Assembly: GCA_016930715.1 (NCBI GenBank)
Contig: JAFGGC010000018.1
Location: forward strand, 31,304 to 95,303
DNA from: Endomicrobiales bacterium
Lineage (GTDB): Bacteria > Elusimicrobiota > Endomicrobiia > Endomicrobiales > JAFGGC01
Reading direction: 5' to 3'
Length of the DNA stretch: 64,000 nucleotides
Shown piece after piece: positions 8,213 through 16,148 of the stretch (position 1 is its first letter; each line of letters starts with the position of its first letter). The notes beneath the pieces were generated by a model. That model did not search any database, was not told the origin of the DNA, and worked only from the letters and a program-made list of their open reading frames with translations. Made by a program: the position numbers and the translations under genes.

Positions 8213-8357
8213 CTTACAAGCTGAACCAGAAGGGGGCAATTAGTTTTATTTTTGCAGAAAATAGGAGTTCTGTAAATCCTATTCGTGCGCGGAACTCGGA
8301 GCTACGGCACCGAGCGAGCACGCAATCCCGCGAAGCGGGACCCCCGCAACCACTTAA
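8201..8357. repeat. tRNA-fMet 3'-end duplication with palindromes between the copies
   Basis: The 17-base tRNA end plus flank (A then CCCCCGCAACCACTTA, 8200-8216) recurs at 8340-8356. Similarity continues in weaker form for another dozen bases. Between the copies are hairpins AATAGGA/TCCTATT (about 8262-8284), CTCGG/CCGAG (about 8295-8314) and TCCCGC-GAA-GCGGGA directly against the second copy. Bases 8286-8343 also resemble 52243-52301. The intergenic region holds no gene. Confidence 0.8.
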
Positions 8358-8401
8358 GAACAGGACCAGTCAGAGATGGCTGGTTTTTGTTTTTATGCCT
8401 C

Positions 8402-8430
8402 TTGACATGCCGCGGCAAAATGACTAAAAT
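8402..8430 (+). promoter_or_regulatory. Consensus promoter of the tetR-efflux operon
   Basis: A perfect TTGACA (8402-8407), a 17-base spacer and TAAAAT (8425-8430). Transcription would start near 8437, at the edge of the operator palindrome, so a bound repressor should block it. Confidence 0.85.
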
Positions 8431-8439
8431 ATCGGTTCG

Positions 8440-8457
8440 TGAATGAACGTTCATTCA
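8440..8457. promoter_or_regulatory. TetR-family operator palindrome
   Basis: Perfect 18-bp palindrome TGAATGAACGTTCATTCA, centred 18 bases after the -10 box and 15 bases before the tetR start codon. Its half-sites (TGAATGAA) are of the type commonly bound by TetR-family regulators. Autoregulation of the downstream operon is the natural reading. Confidence 0.85.
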
Positions 8458-8471
8458 TTAGGGGGCAGTCG

Positions 8472-9050
8472 ATGGACAAGAAAAAAAGGATAGTAGAAAA
8501 GACTAAAGAGCTTATATCAAAGAAGGGCTATCACGCTACAACCATACAAGATGTCGCCAGGGAGGCCAGGGTCGCGCAGGGCACGCCTTACCTGTATTTC
8601 AAGAACAAGGAAGAAATGTTCATTGAGATAATTTTGAGTTTGTTCAGGCAGGTGGATGAGATACTTGTGGAATCCAGGGACAAGGAAAAGGATTTTTGGG
8701 GAAGAATCGAACGGATAATACGCCGGACGGGTCTGTTCATAAAAAAGCACAAGGAGTTCATAAACACGGCCCAGAGCATAGCAAGGAACCCTAACGAGAT
8801 AGGCAGGAAAGGCCGGGAAAAACTGCAGATGATGAAGGATTCAAGGGTAAAAAAGTTCAACGACATATTCAAGGCCATCGACAGGGAAAAATTCGGCATA
8901 AAAGGCTTTACGGACGATGAGATCGCCCGTTTTACAGTGATAGTTATCGAAGGAGTAATAGAACGAATAGCGTGCGGCGACGAGAAAAACCCGGACGACG
9001 CCGCTAAATTCGCCGTAAAATGCCTGAAAAACGCATTTGGCGTAGCCTAA
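8472..9050 (+). CDS. TetR/AcrR-family transcriptional repressor
   Basis: 192 residues. The N-terminal 50 are a TetR helix-turn-helix: an ISKKGYHATTIQDVAREARV segment then GTPYLYFKNKEEM. The C-terminal helical domain would sense a ligand, probably a substrate of the pump that follows. An AGGGGG ribosome site favours the ATG at 8472 over one at 8439, which lies inside the operator palindrome. The stop shares a base with the start of the TolC-like gene. Likely function: binds the 8440-8457 palindrome and represses the operon until a drug or metabolite binds. Confidence 0.92.
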   Translation: MDKKKRIVEKTKELISKKGYHATTIQDVAREARVAQGTPYLYFKNKEEMFIEIILSLFRQVDEILVESRDKEKDFWGRIERIIRRTGLFIKKHKEFINTAQSIARNPNEIGRKGREKLQMMKDSRVKKFNDIFKAIDREKFGIKGFTDDEIARFTVIVIEGVIERIACGDEKNPDDAAKFAVKCLKNAFGVA

Positions 9051-10372
9051 TGAAAAAATACGCGCATTTATCATTGATTTTGTTGCTTTTATCCGCGCGG
9101 CCGTACGCGAAGGAACCAACGGCCGCGGCGAATGCCATATCGCTTGAAAGAGCGGTATCTCTTACGCTTAAAAACAGCGAAGAGATAAGGATAAACGAGG
9201 AAAAGAAAAAGAGGATATTCAACACCTACAGGGAGGTGAGGGCTTCCGCTTTTCCCCAGATAGACGCCGCCGCGTCCCTCGATAACTACATAGAATCACC
9301 CGTTTTATATTTTGACCTGGGCAACGGGCCAGTGTCGATACCCCTGAAGCAGGAATGGGACACAAGGTACGGGTTGACGCTGTCGCAAATCTTGTGTTCT
9401 TTCGGAAAGGTAAGCAACGCCATAAAAATAGCGAAAAAGGCCATTGAGCTCGAAGACCTCTCGATGAACGCCACGAGAAATGAGCTGGTTTTTGCCGCCA
9501 AGCAGATGTACTTTACAATGCTCTATACCTCCGAAGCCCTCAGGATAGCGCAGGAATCATACAAAAACGCCAATAACAACAAGACCGCGCTGAAAGAAAA
9601 GTTTAAAAGCGGGAGGGTGTCGCGGATCGACAACGTGAAAATGGAGGCTGACATAGCCGCGCGATATACCGTTGTGCAGCAGGCAAGGTCCGCCCACGAG
9701 GAAGTAGCGGTCGGTTTCAACGACCTTCTGGGCATCGACAAGAGCAGCAAAAACGCCCTCGCGGATTACTTCATCGAGGATTTTCCCGTTTTTGACAAGG
9801 AAAAACTGCTCGCCGAAATGATCGCGAACGAACCGACAAACAGGATATTCAAGGCGAACGTCGAATTGAACCAACTTCTCGCGAAGAATAAAAAAGCCGA
9901 TTTTTTTCCGACACTGGCCGGATATTTTAACTACAGCCGCGCGGGCAACAGCGAAGAGATCCACGATAATATGCAGACCGAAACGATAACCGGGTTGAAA
10001 CTGAACATGTCGATATGGGACAGCGGGGCAAAAATAAACTCCTACAAGAAAACGGTCAACGACACGAACATAGCGCGGCTTGAATATGAAAAAAAGATCA
10101 ATGAAGCAGAGGTCGCGCTGGGGGCCACTTTGGCGAAATACGAAAGACTGCTGGATGTGTACAGGGCGAGTCTTGACGCGGAGAAGCTGGCAGCGGAGTC
10201 GTATGAGATAACGCTCGCGAGTTTCAGGTCCGGAGTCGCGGGACAGACCGTGCTGAACGACGCTGAGATACATCTGACCTCCGCGAGGATGTCGAAGCTT
10301 CAGGCGCTTTTCAACATAAGCACGACGATTGCCGCGATAGAAAGAATGACCGGAAGCGGAGCGAATCCATGA
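9050..10372 (+). CDS. TolC-family outer-membrane efflux protein
   Basis: 440 residues. Residues 1-21 are a signal peptide (MKKYAHLSLILLLL then SARPYA). The rest shows two related halves of long amphipathic helices typical of outer membrane factor proteins, with the usual ISLERAVSLTLKNS start of the first repeat. It would form the outer-membrane exit duct of the pump. The start codon overlaps the tetR stop (TAATG) and there is no clear ribosome site, so translation is probably coupled. It overlaps the adaptor gene by four bases. Confidence 0.88.
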   Translation: MKKYAHLSLILLLLSARPYAKEPTAAANAISLERAVSLTLKNSEEIRINEEKKKRIFNTYREVRASAFPQIDAAASLDNYIESPVLYFDLGNGPVSIPLKQEWDTRYGLTLSQILCSFGKVSNAIKIAKKAIELEDLSMNATRNELVFAAKQMYFTMLYTSEALRIAQESYKNANNNKTALKEKFKSGRVSRIDNVKMEADIAARYTVVQQARSAHEEVAVGFNDLLGIDKSSKNALADYFIEDFPVFDKEKLLAEMIANEPTNRIFKANVELNQLLAKNKKADFFPTLAGYFNYSRAGNSEEIHDNMQTETITGLKLNMSIWDSGAKINSYKKTVNDTNIARLEYEKKINEAEVALGATLAKYERLLDVYRASLDAEKLAAESYEITLASFRSGVAGQTVLNDAEIHLTSARMSKLQALFNISTTIAAIERMTGSGANP

Positions 10373-11031
10373 GGAAAATGTATTACGTTCTAGCCATACT
10401 GGTATTCGCTGCCCTGGTCGCGTACAAGGCAAGCGTGATCCGGAAAAAAGAAACCGGCGAGATCGTCAGCATATCGCAGATATGGCAAAGAACCGGAAAA
10501 CCGGTGGATGTGCTGACAATAAAAAAAGGCAGGATTTATTGCCGCGAGAAAGTGTCCGGTGTAGTGACCGGCAAAAGAAATATCGCCGCGGAAGTGCCGC
10601 CCGAAAAGACAAGATCCCTTCAAGCGGGACAGAAGTTCAGCTCGATTTCGCGCGGCGATATCAAGGGCAGGCTGGCGTCTATTTCCGGCCGCAGGGATAT
10701 CGTGACGGGCCTGGTCGGCTTGTCCTTCGTGTCAGACCGGGATATCGCGCTGCAAAAGGATTCGATAGTCCCGCTTAAAGTGGAAACAGGGTTCATCGAT
10801 AACAGCATAAGGATACCATCTACAGCGTTGACGGCTGAAAACGGCAGCGCTTATTGCTGGGTCTGCGAGAACGGCCTTGCGGTCAGGCGCACTGTCAGGC
10901 AAGGGCTCGATTGCGATGGCGAGGTGCAGATACTGAAAGGACTGAAGGAAGGCGATATGGTCTGCACTAACGGAGTGACGAACCTCAGCGAGAACGACAA
11001 GGTTATGATAAGAAAACAGGTGGAACAATGA
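10369..11031 (+). CDS. Very short RND efflux adaptor (MFP/HlyD-like)
   Basis: 220 residues, against roughly 350-400 for normal adaptors. One N-terminal membrane anchor (about 5-20) leads into a short beta strand region (VSGVVTGKRN). Then come what look like the beta-barrel (about 80-140, with the PSTALTAENG strand pair) and membrane-proximal domains (about 145-215, LKEGDMVCTNGV). I see no biotinyl-lipoyl halves and no long coiled-coil hairpin, the parts that normally reach TolC. No frameshift is apparent, and ATGA overlaps join it to both neighbours, so the short form seems real. Adaptor identity rests on context and the C-terminal half. Confidence 0.7.
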   Translation: MRKMYYVLAILVFAALVAYKASVIRKKETGEIVSISQIWQRTGKPVDVLTIKKGRIYCREKVSGVVTGKRNIAAEVPPEKTRSLQAGQKFSSISRGDIKGRLASISGRRDIVTGLVGLSFVSDRDIALQKDSIVPLKVETGFIDNSIRIPSTALTAENGSAYCWVCENGLAVRRTVRQGLDCDGEVQILKGLKEGDMVCTNGVTNLSENDKVMIRKQVEQ

Positions 11032-14000
11032 TAAGACTTTTCGTGAAACGGCCCGCTATGACGCTGATGTTCGTGCTGGTATTTGTCGTCATGGGGATAG
11101 TTTCTTTCAGCAATCTTATTATAGAACAGACCCCTAAGATGAAATTCCCTTTCGTGACTGTAAGGACGGTCTATTCGGGGGCTTCGCCGGAAGAGATAGA
11201 ATCGCAGATAGTGAAAAAAATCGAGGACGCTGTAGCGGAGATATCCCAGATCAAGGAGATTCAGTCGTTTTGTTACGAGAGTTTCGGGCTGACCTTCATT
11301 GAATTCGAGATAAACGCGGACCCCAACCTTAAGGCGATAGAGGTAAAGGATAAGATAGAGCCGATCATAAACGACCTCCCCCGTGACGCGATGAAGCCCA
11401 TCGTGATGAGGTTCGACCCCACGGTGGAGCCGATAGCGGACCTCGTGCTCCTGGGGAAAGAGGGGGTAGACAGCAGGGAGCTCTACGAATACGCGGACAA
11501 GAAATTGAGGAACAAGATCAGCGTGATAGAAGGCGTGGCTTCCGTTGACATTTACGGCGGCAAGGAAAGACAGATAAACGTTAAGCTCGACCCCATGCTG
11601 ATGAAAAAATACTACACGACCATTGATGATGTAGCGAAGGCCATCGAAGGACGAAACGTCAACGCACCCGGAGGATCGATAGAAACGGACATGTCCAAGG
11701 AAAGCATACGTTTCCTCGGGGAGATATCGTCGCTGGATAAACTGCGCGAGATGGTGCTTGTCTCAAGGGAGGGCTACAGGTTCAAGCTTTCGGACATCGG
11801 GACGGTGGAAGACTCGTTCAAGAAGATAGAAACTTATACCCGCTACAACGGCAAGGACGCCGTCGGTCTTTCCATTAAAAAGCTTTCGGACGGAGATGCC
11901 GTAAGCATAATACGAAAACTCAGGAAATCCCTAAAAAAAATACAGGAGGCCCTGCCGGAGAACATGGAGCTGGTTATAGCGTATGATTCCACCAAAGCTC
12001 TTCTGGAAGACACCAAAGGCACGATAAACAATATTTTGATAGGAATAGTCCTCACGGTGGCCATACTGTTTCTTTTCCTTGAGAACATACAGGTAACGCT
12101 GATAGCTGCAGTGGTCATCCCTACTTCTCTTGTATCCGCGTTCTTCCCCATGGCATTTTCGAATTTCACGATAAATTTCATAACGCTTCTCGCCATAGCC
12201 ACGTCCCTGGGCACGCTTATCGCCAACGCTCTTGTCGTCCTGGAAAGCGTCGATCAGCAGCTTTCAAGGGGAAAGGAACCGGTGGAAGCGGCTATTGACG
12301 GGACTAGGGACGCTGCCGTGGCGGTTTTCGCGGCTGCCGGCACGAATCTCGTGGTGTTCACGCCTATCGCCTTTATGGGCGGCATAGTCGGCCAGTTTAT
12401 GAAGCAGTTCGGCTTGACAGTCGTGTACGCCACGATATTCTCGATACTGGCGTCTTTCACGCTCACGCCGATGCTGTGCGCTCTTTTCCTTAGAAAAAGA
12501 GAAAAAACGAACGGCGGCAAGCTCTCGGAAAGCCTGCTCAAGAGAATATTTTATTACCCTCAGGTTCTGCAAAAAATAGCTCTGGCCGAGTATCACGTGA
12601 TATTCCGCAGGATTTTAAAGAATCCGCTCGCGGCGGTGATCGTGTCGGCGCTGGTCTTCATATCCATTTTTTATCCGTTAAGGTACATCGGTAACGAGTT
12701 TATGGCGGCTTCGGACATGAACAGGATCGGCGTTAAAATGACTTTGCCTCAGGGAGTTTCCCTGGCAAAGACCCTGAAAACCGTGGCGGAAGCTGAGGCC
12801 ATTGTCAAGGAAATCCCTGAAGTGGAGAGCTATCTTGCATACGTCGGCATAGACGGTTCGGAAAACGCCAGCATAAGGGTAAACTTTGTTCCGGCGGAAG
12901 AAAGAAGAAAAACAGACATGGACATAATCAACGAGATCACGCCCGCGATGGCGAAGATACCGGGCGCGGACATTGAGTTTACCCGGGGCCATATGGACGA
13001 GGGTGGGATGTTCGGGGGAGACGTTTCCATAGACATCTACGGCGACGATTACGACAAGATGATAGCGATATCGCGCGAAATGATGGGCATCATGAAAGAA
13101 ACCGGGTACTTCAGGTCGGTTTCTTCGTCTTACAAGGCGCCCAAAGACGAGATTCGTTTCAGCCCCGACGATAACAGGATGATAGCGGCAGGCATACAAA
13201 ACAACCAGGTGGGGGATATAATAAGATACGCGGTAAGCGGCCACGACGATAATATTTTCAAGGAAAAGGGAGAGGAATACAAGATAAATGTCTCATTCGA
13301 TGACGGCTATAAGGAGACGGTCCAGGACGTAGCCAATATATCCGTGATGTCCAAAGACGGCCTGCTTTCGATATCCGAACTGGGCAGGATCGCCAAGAGA
13401 AAAGGATACTCGATGATAATGAGGAAGAACAAGTCCAGGGTCATCAAGGTGAGCGGATACCTTTCCAAATCCACCGTCGGGCAGGTACAGGTTCTTCTCG
13501 ACGAGAAATTCAAGAATATCGATTTCCCTGAAGGGTTCGGCTACGATTACGTGGGGTTTGCAGAGATGATGGAGGAAACCAGCAGGGAGATAGGCAGGGC
13601 GTTCCTGCTCGCGGTTATTTTCACCTACATGCTGCTTGTTTCCATAATGAACTCTTTCAAGAACCCGTTCGTGATACTCTCTTCCGTCCTGACGGCTTTC
13701 GTGGGCGTCGTCTATATTCTTTTCTTTCTGGAATTTTCGATGAATATCGGTTCAATGATGGCGATAGTGATGCTCGTCGGCCTCGTAGTCAATAACGGCA
13801 TCCTGATGCTCGACCAGACCATGAAGGAGATGGACGCCGGCAAAGACGTGAGGGACGCGTTGTGGCAGGGAGCATCGATAAAATTCCGCGCGATACTGAT
13901 GACATCGCTTGCCGTTATTTTCGGCGCTCTGCCCCAGGTTTTCGACAAGTTCGTCGCCAAATCCTCCATAGGAGCGGTGATAATCGGGGGTATGCTCGCC

Positions 14001-14078
14001 TCGCTATTCTTCACGTTCTTCCTCGTGCCGGTGCTTTTCAGCTTCGCTAACAGGAAGAAAGCCGCGGCCGGCGATTAA
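11028..14078 (+). CDS. RND-family efflux transporter permease
   Basis: 1016 residues, the usual length for HAE-1/AcrB-type pumps. The first segment (RPAMTLMFVLVFVVMG) and its loop with a PKMKFPFVTVRTVYSGASPEEIE-like pattern are classic; the central membrane block is about 330-480 and the second about 860-1010. There are two large periplasmic loops between. It uses the proton gradient to expel drugs or lipophilic compounds. It overlaps the adaptor gene by four bases and ends the TetR-controlled operon before a strong terminator. Substrate is unknown. Confidence 0.92.
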   Translation: MIRLFVKRPAMTLMFVLVFVVMGIVSFSNLIIEQTPKMKFPFVTVRTVYSGASPEEIESQIVKKIEDAVAEISQIKEIQSFCYESFGLTFIEFEINADPNLKAIEVKDKIEPIINDLPRDAMKPIVMRFDPTVEPIADLVLLGKEGVDSRELYEYADKKLRNKISVIEGVASVDIYGGKERQINVKLDPMLMKKYYTTIDDVAKAIEGRNVNAPGGSIETDMSKESIRFLGEISSLDKLREMVLVSREGYRFKLSDIGTVEDSFKKIETYTRYNGKDAVGLSIKKLSDGDAVSIIRKLRKSLKKIQEALPENMELVIAYDSTKALLEDTKGTINNILIGIVLTVAILFLFLENIQVTLIAAVVIPTSLVSAFFPMAFSNFTINFITLLAIATSLGTLIANALVVLESVDQQLSRGKEPVEAAIDGTRDAAVAVFAAAGTNLVVFTPIAFMGGIVGQFMKQFGLTVVYATIFSILASFTLTPMLCALFLRKREKTNGGKLSESLLKRIFYYPQVLQKIALAEYHVIFRRILKNPLAAVIVSALVFISIFYPLRYIGNEFMAASDMNRIGVKMTLPQGVSLAKTLKTVAEAEAIVKEIPEVESYLAYVGIDGSENASIRVNFVPAEERRKTDMDIINEITPAMAKIPGADIEFTRGHMDEGGMFGGDVSIDIYGDDYDKMIAISREMMGIMKETGYFRSVSSSYKAPKDEIRFSPDDNRMIAAGIQNNQVGDIIRYAVSGHDDNIFKEKGEEYKINVSFDDGYKETVQDVANISVMSKDGLLSISELGRIAKRKGYSMIMRKNKSRVIKVSGYLSKSTVGQVQVLLDEKFKNIDFPEGFGYDYVGFAEMMEETSREIGRAFLLAVIFTYMLLVSIMNSFKNPFVILSSVLTAFVGVVYILFFLEFSMNIGSMMAIVMLVGLVVNNGILMLDQTMKEMDAGKDVRDALWQGASIKFRAILMTSLAVIFGALPQVFDKFVAKSSIGAVIIGGMLASLFFTFFLVPVLFSFANRKKAAAGD

Positions 14079-14110
14079 AAACAAGCGCAGAATAGGCGTA
14101 ATATTTTACA

Positions 14111-14139
14111 AAAAGACCTCGAAATTGAGGTCTTTTTTT
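14111..14139 (+). terminator. Rho-independent terminator of the efflux operon
   Basis: AAAAGACCTC (14111-14120) pairs with GAGGTCTTTT (14127-14136) around a 6-base loop, ending in a seven-T run. Confidence 0.92.
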
Positions 14140-14141
14140 GT

Positions 14142-14170
14142 TTGACGGTACGTCGCTATAATGATATAAT
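14142..14170 (+). promoter_or_regulatory. Promoter of the glgE-treS operon
   Basis: TTGACG (14142-14147), 17 bases, TATAAT (14165-14170). It begins right after the terminator. GAGAGG precedes the glgE ATG at 14197. Confidence 0.8.
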
Positions 14171-14196
14171 ATAAATATACAGAAGAGAGGTCCAAT

Positions 14197-16146
14197 ATGA
14201 AGGGATTTTCAAGAGAACGGGTCGTAATAGAGGACGTGAAGCCCCTGATAGACTGCGGCAGGTTCCCGGTTAAAAGGGTGACCGGCCAGAAAATCAGGGT
14301 TACGGCCAACATATTTTCGGATGGCCACTGCGCGTTATCGGCAGTTCTTTTATGGCGTCACGAGAAAAACAAGAAATTCAGCAAAACGCCCATGAAATTC
14401 GTCGACAACGACCTCCATGAGGCGGAATTCACCGTCAAGTCCGAAGGCAGGTATTTTTACACGATATGCGGATGGGTCGACGAGTTCGAGACCTGGGCGC
14501 GAAACCTCAAGAGAAAGAAAGAGGCCGGAGAGGATATATCGGCTGAGCTGGCCGAGGGCGCGAAAATGATGGAAACGGCGTCGGCAAAAGCAAGAGGTGC
14601 CGATAAAAAGAAGATGGAGGGGCTTATTGGGGCGCTTAGGAACACCAAAGCGTCGGACAAGGCGTATGAAACGGCGGTTTCCTCCGAAACGGCCCTGATT
14701 ATGGGGCGAAATCCGGTCAAATCCGGGGAATCCCGCCTTGAAAAAGAGCTTGAGGCGGTGGTGGACCGGAAAAAGGCGTTGTTCAGCACCTGGTACGAGC
14801 TTTTCCCAAGGTCCTGCGGCACCGGCGGCAGGCACGGTACTTTTAAGGACTGCGAGAAAATGCTCGGAGACATCGCCGCGATGGGTTTTGACGTTCTGTA
14901 TCTGCCGCCCATACATCCGATAGGCGTGAAATTCAGAAAAGGCAAAAACAACTCTCTTAAGGCGGGCCCGTCCGACCCGGGAAGCCCCTGGCAGATAGGT
15001 TCTAAGGAAGGCGGCCACAAGGCGGTACATCCTGAGCTCGGCACCGTCAAAGATTTTGAAAATTTCGTGAAGAAAGTGAAGTCCGCCGGCATGGAAGTCG
15101 CCGTGGATTTCGCCATACAGTGTTCGCAGGACCATCCGTACATTACCGAACATCCCGAGTGGTTCAAGTGGCGCCCGGACGGCAGCGTGCAGTACGCCGA
15201 AAACCCGCCGAAAAAATACCAGGACATAGTCCCGGTGCATTTCGACGCGGGCGACAACCGCGAGCTCTGGGAAGAGATGAAGAGCATCCTTGTGTTCTGG
15301 ATCGGGAAAGGCGTCAGGATATTCAGGGTGGACAATCCGCACACCAAACCGTTTAAATTCTGGAGCTGGCTGCTGGGCGGGATAAAAAAGGAACATCCGG
15401 ACGTCCTGTTCCTTTCGGAAGCCTTCACCAAACCCCACGTGATGCACGAACTCGCGAAATGCGGGTTCACGCAGTCGTATACTTATTTCACGTGGCGCTA
15501 CGACAAGGCGGAATACACCCGGTATCTCACGGAAATAACCAAAACCGAGGCAGGCGAATTTTTCAGGCCGAATTTCTGGCCGAATACCCCCGACATCCTG
15601 ATGGGCTACCTCCAGGCGAACGGCAGGCCGGAATTCATAATACGTTACGTCCTTGCGGCGACGCTGTCCTCGAATTGCGGGATATACGGGCCAGCGTACG
15701 AGCTTTGCGAGAACAGGGCGCTCCCCGGCCGGGAGGAATATCTTGACTCGGAAAAATACGAGATTAAGAAATGGGATTTGGACAGGCCCGGCAACATCAG
15801 GAACGTTATAACGCTCGTCAACAGGATACGGAAAGAAAACCCCGCGCTGCAGGAAACGAACAACCTGGATTTCTGCGACGTCGACAATGAGCGGGTAATG
15901 GCATACATAAAGAAAACGCAGGATAATAGAAACGTGATACTCACCGTCGTCAATCTTGACCACGCGAACAGGCAGTCGGGCTGGGTCACCATCCCCCTTA
16001 AGAAGATAGGTTTTGACGCCGGCGCGGAATTCAGGGTCAGGGACCTCCTGGGCGGCGCCGAATACGCGTGGAAGGGCGGCCGCAACTTCATACAAATTGA
16101 TCCCTGGATCATGCCGGCGCATATTTTTAAAATAATCCCGAAATAA
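14197..16146 (+). CDS. glgE: Alpha-1,4-glucan:maltose-1-phosphate maltosyltransferase
   Basis: Transfers maltosyl units from alpha-maltose-1-phosphate to the non-reducing end of alpha-1,4-glucans (GH13 subfamily 3). The 649-residue length suits GlgE. An N-terminal beta-sandwich domain (about 1-120) and helical region (120-190) precede the (beta/alpha)8 barrel. The nucleophile is Asp379 in the diagnostic FRVDNPHTKP motif and the acid/base is Glu408 in FLSEAF. The next gene is a trehalose synthase-maltokinase fusion that would supply maltose-1-phosphate, with two bases between the stop and the next start. It has its own promoter. Confidence 0.95.
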   Translation: MKGFSRERVVIEDVKPLIDCGRFPVKRVTGQKIRVTANIFSDGHCALSAVLLWRHEKNKKFSKTPMKFVDNDLHEAEFTVKSEGRYFYTICGWVDEFETWARNLKRKKEAGEDISAELAEGAKMMETASAKARGADKKKMEGLIGALRNTKASDKAYETAVSSETALIMGRNPVKSGESRLEKELEAVVDRKKALFSTWYELFPRSCGTGGRHGTFKDCEKMLGDIAAMGFDVLYLPPIHPIGVKFRKGKNNSLKAGPSDPGSPWQIGSKEGGHKAVHPELGTVKDFENFVKKVKSAGMEVAVDFAIQCSQDHPYITEHPEWFKWRPDGSVQYAENPPKKYQDIVPVHFDAGDNRELWEEMKSILVFWIGKGVRIFRVDNPHTKPFKFWSWLLGGIKKEHPDVLFLSEAFTKPHVMHELAKCGFTQSYTYFTWRYDKAEYTRYLTEITKTEAGEFFRPNFWPNTPDILMGYLQANGRPEFIIRYVLAATLSSNCGIYGPAYELCENRALPGREEYLDSEKYEIKKWDLDRPGNIRNVITLVNRIRKENPALQETNNLDFCDVDNERVMAYIKKTQDNRNVILTVVNLDHANRQSGWVTIPLKKIGFDAGAEFRVRDLLGGAEYAWKGGRNFIQIDPWIMPAHIFKIIPK

Positions 16147-16148
16147 AA

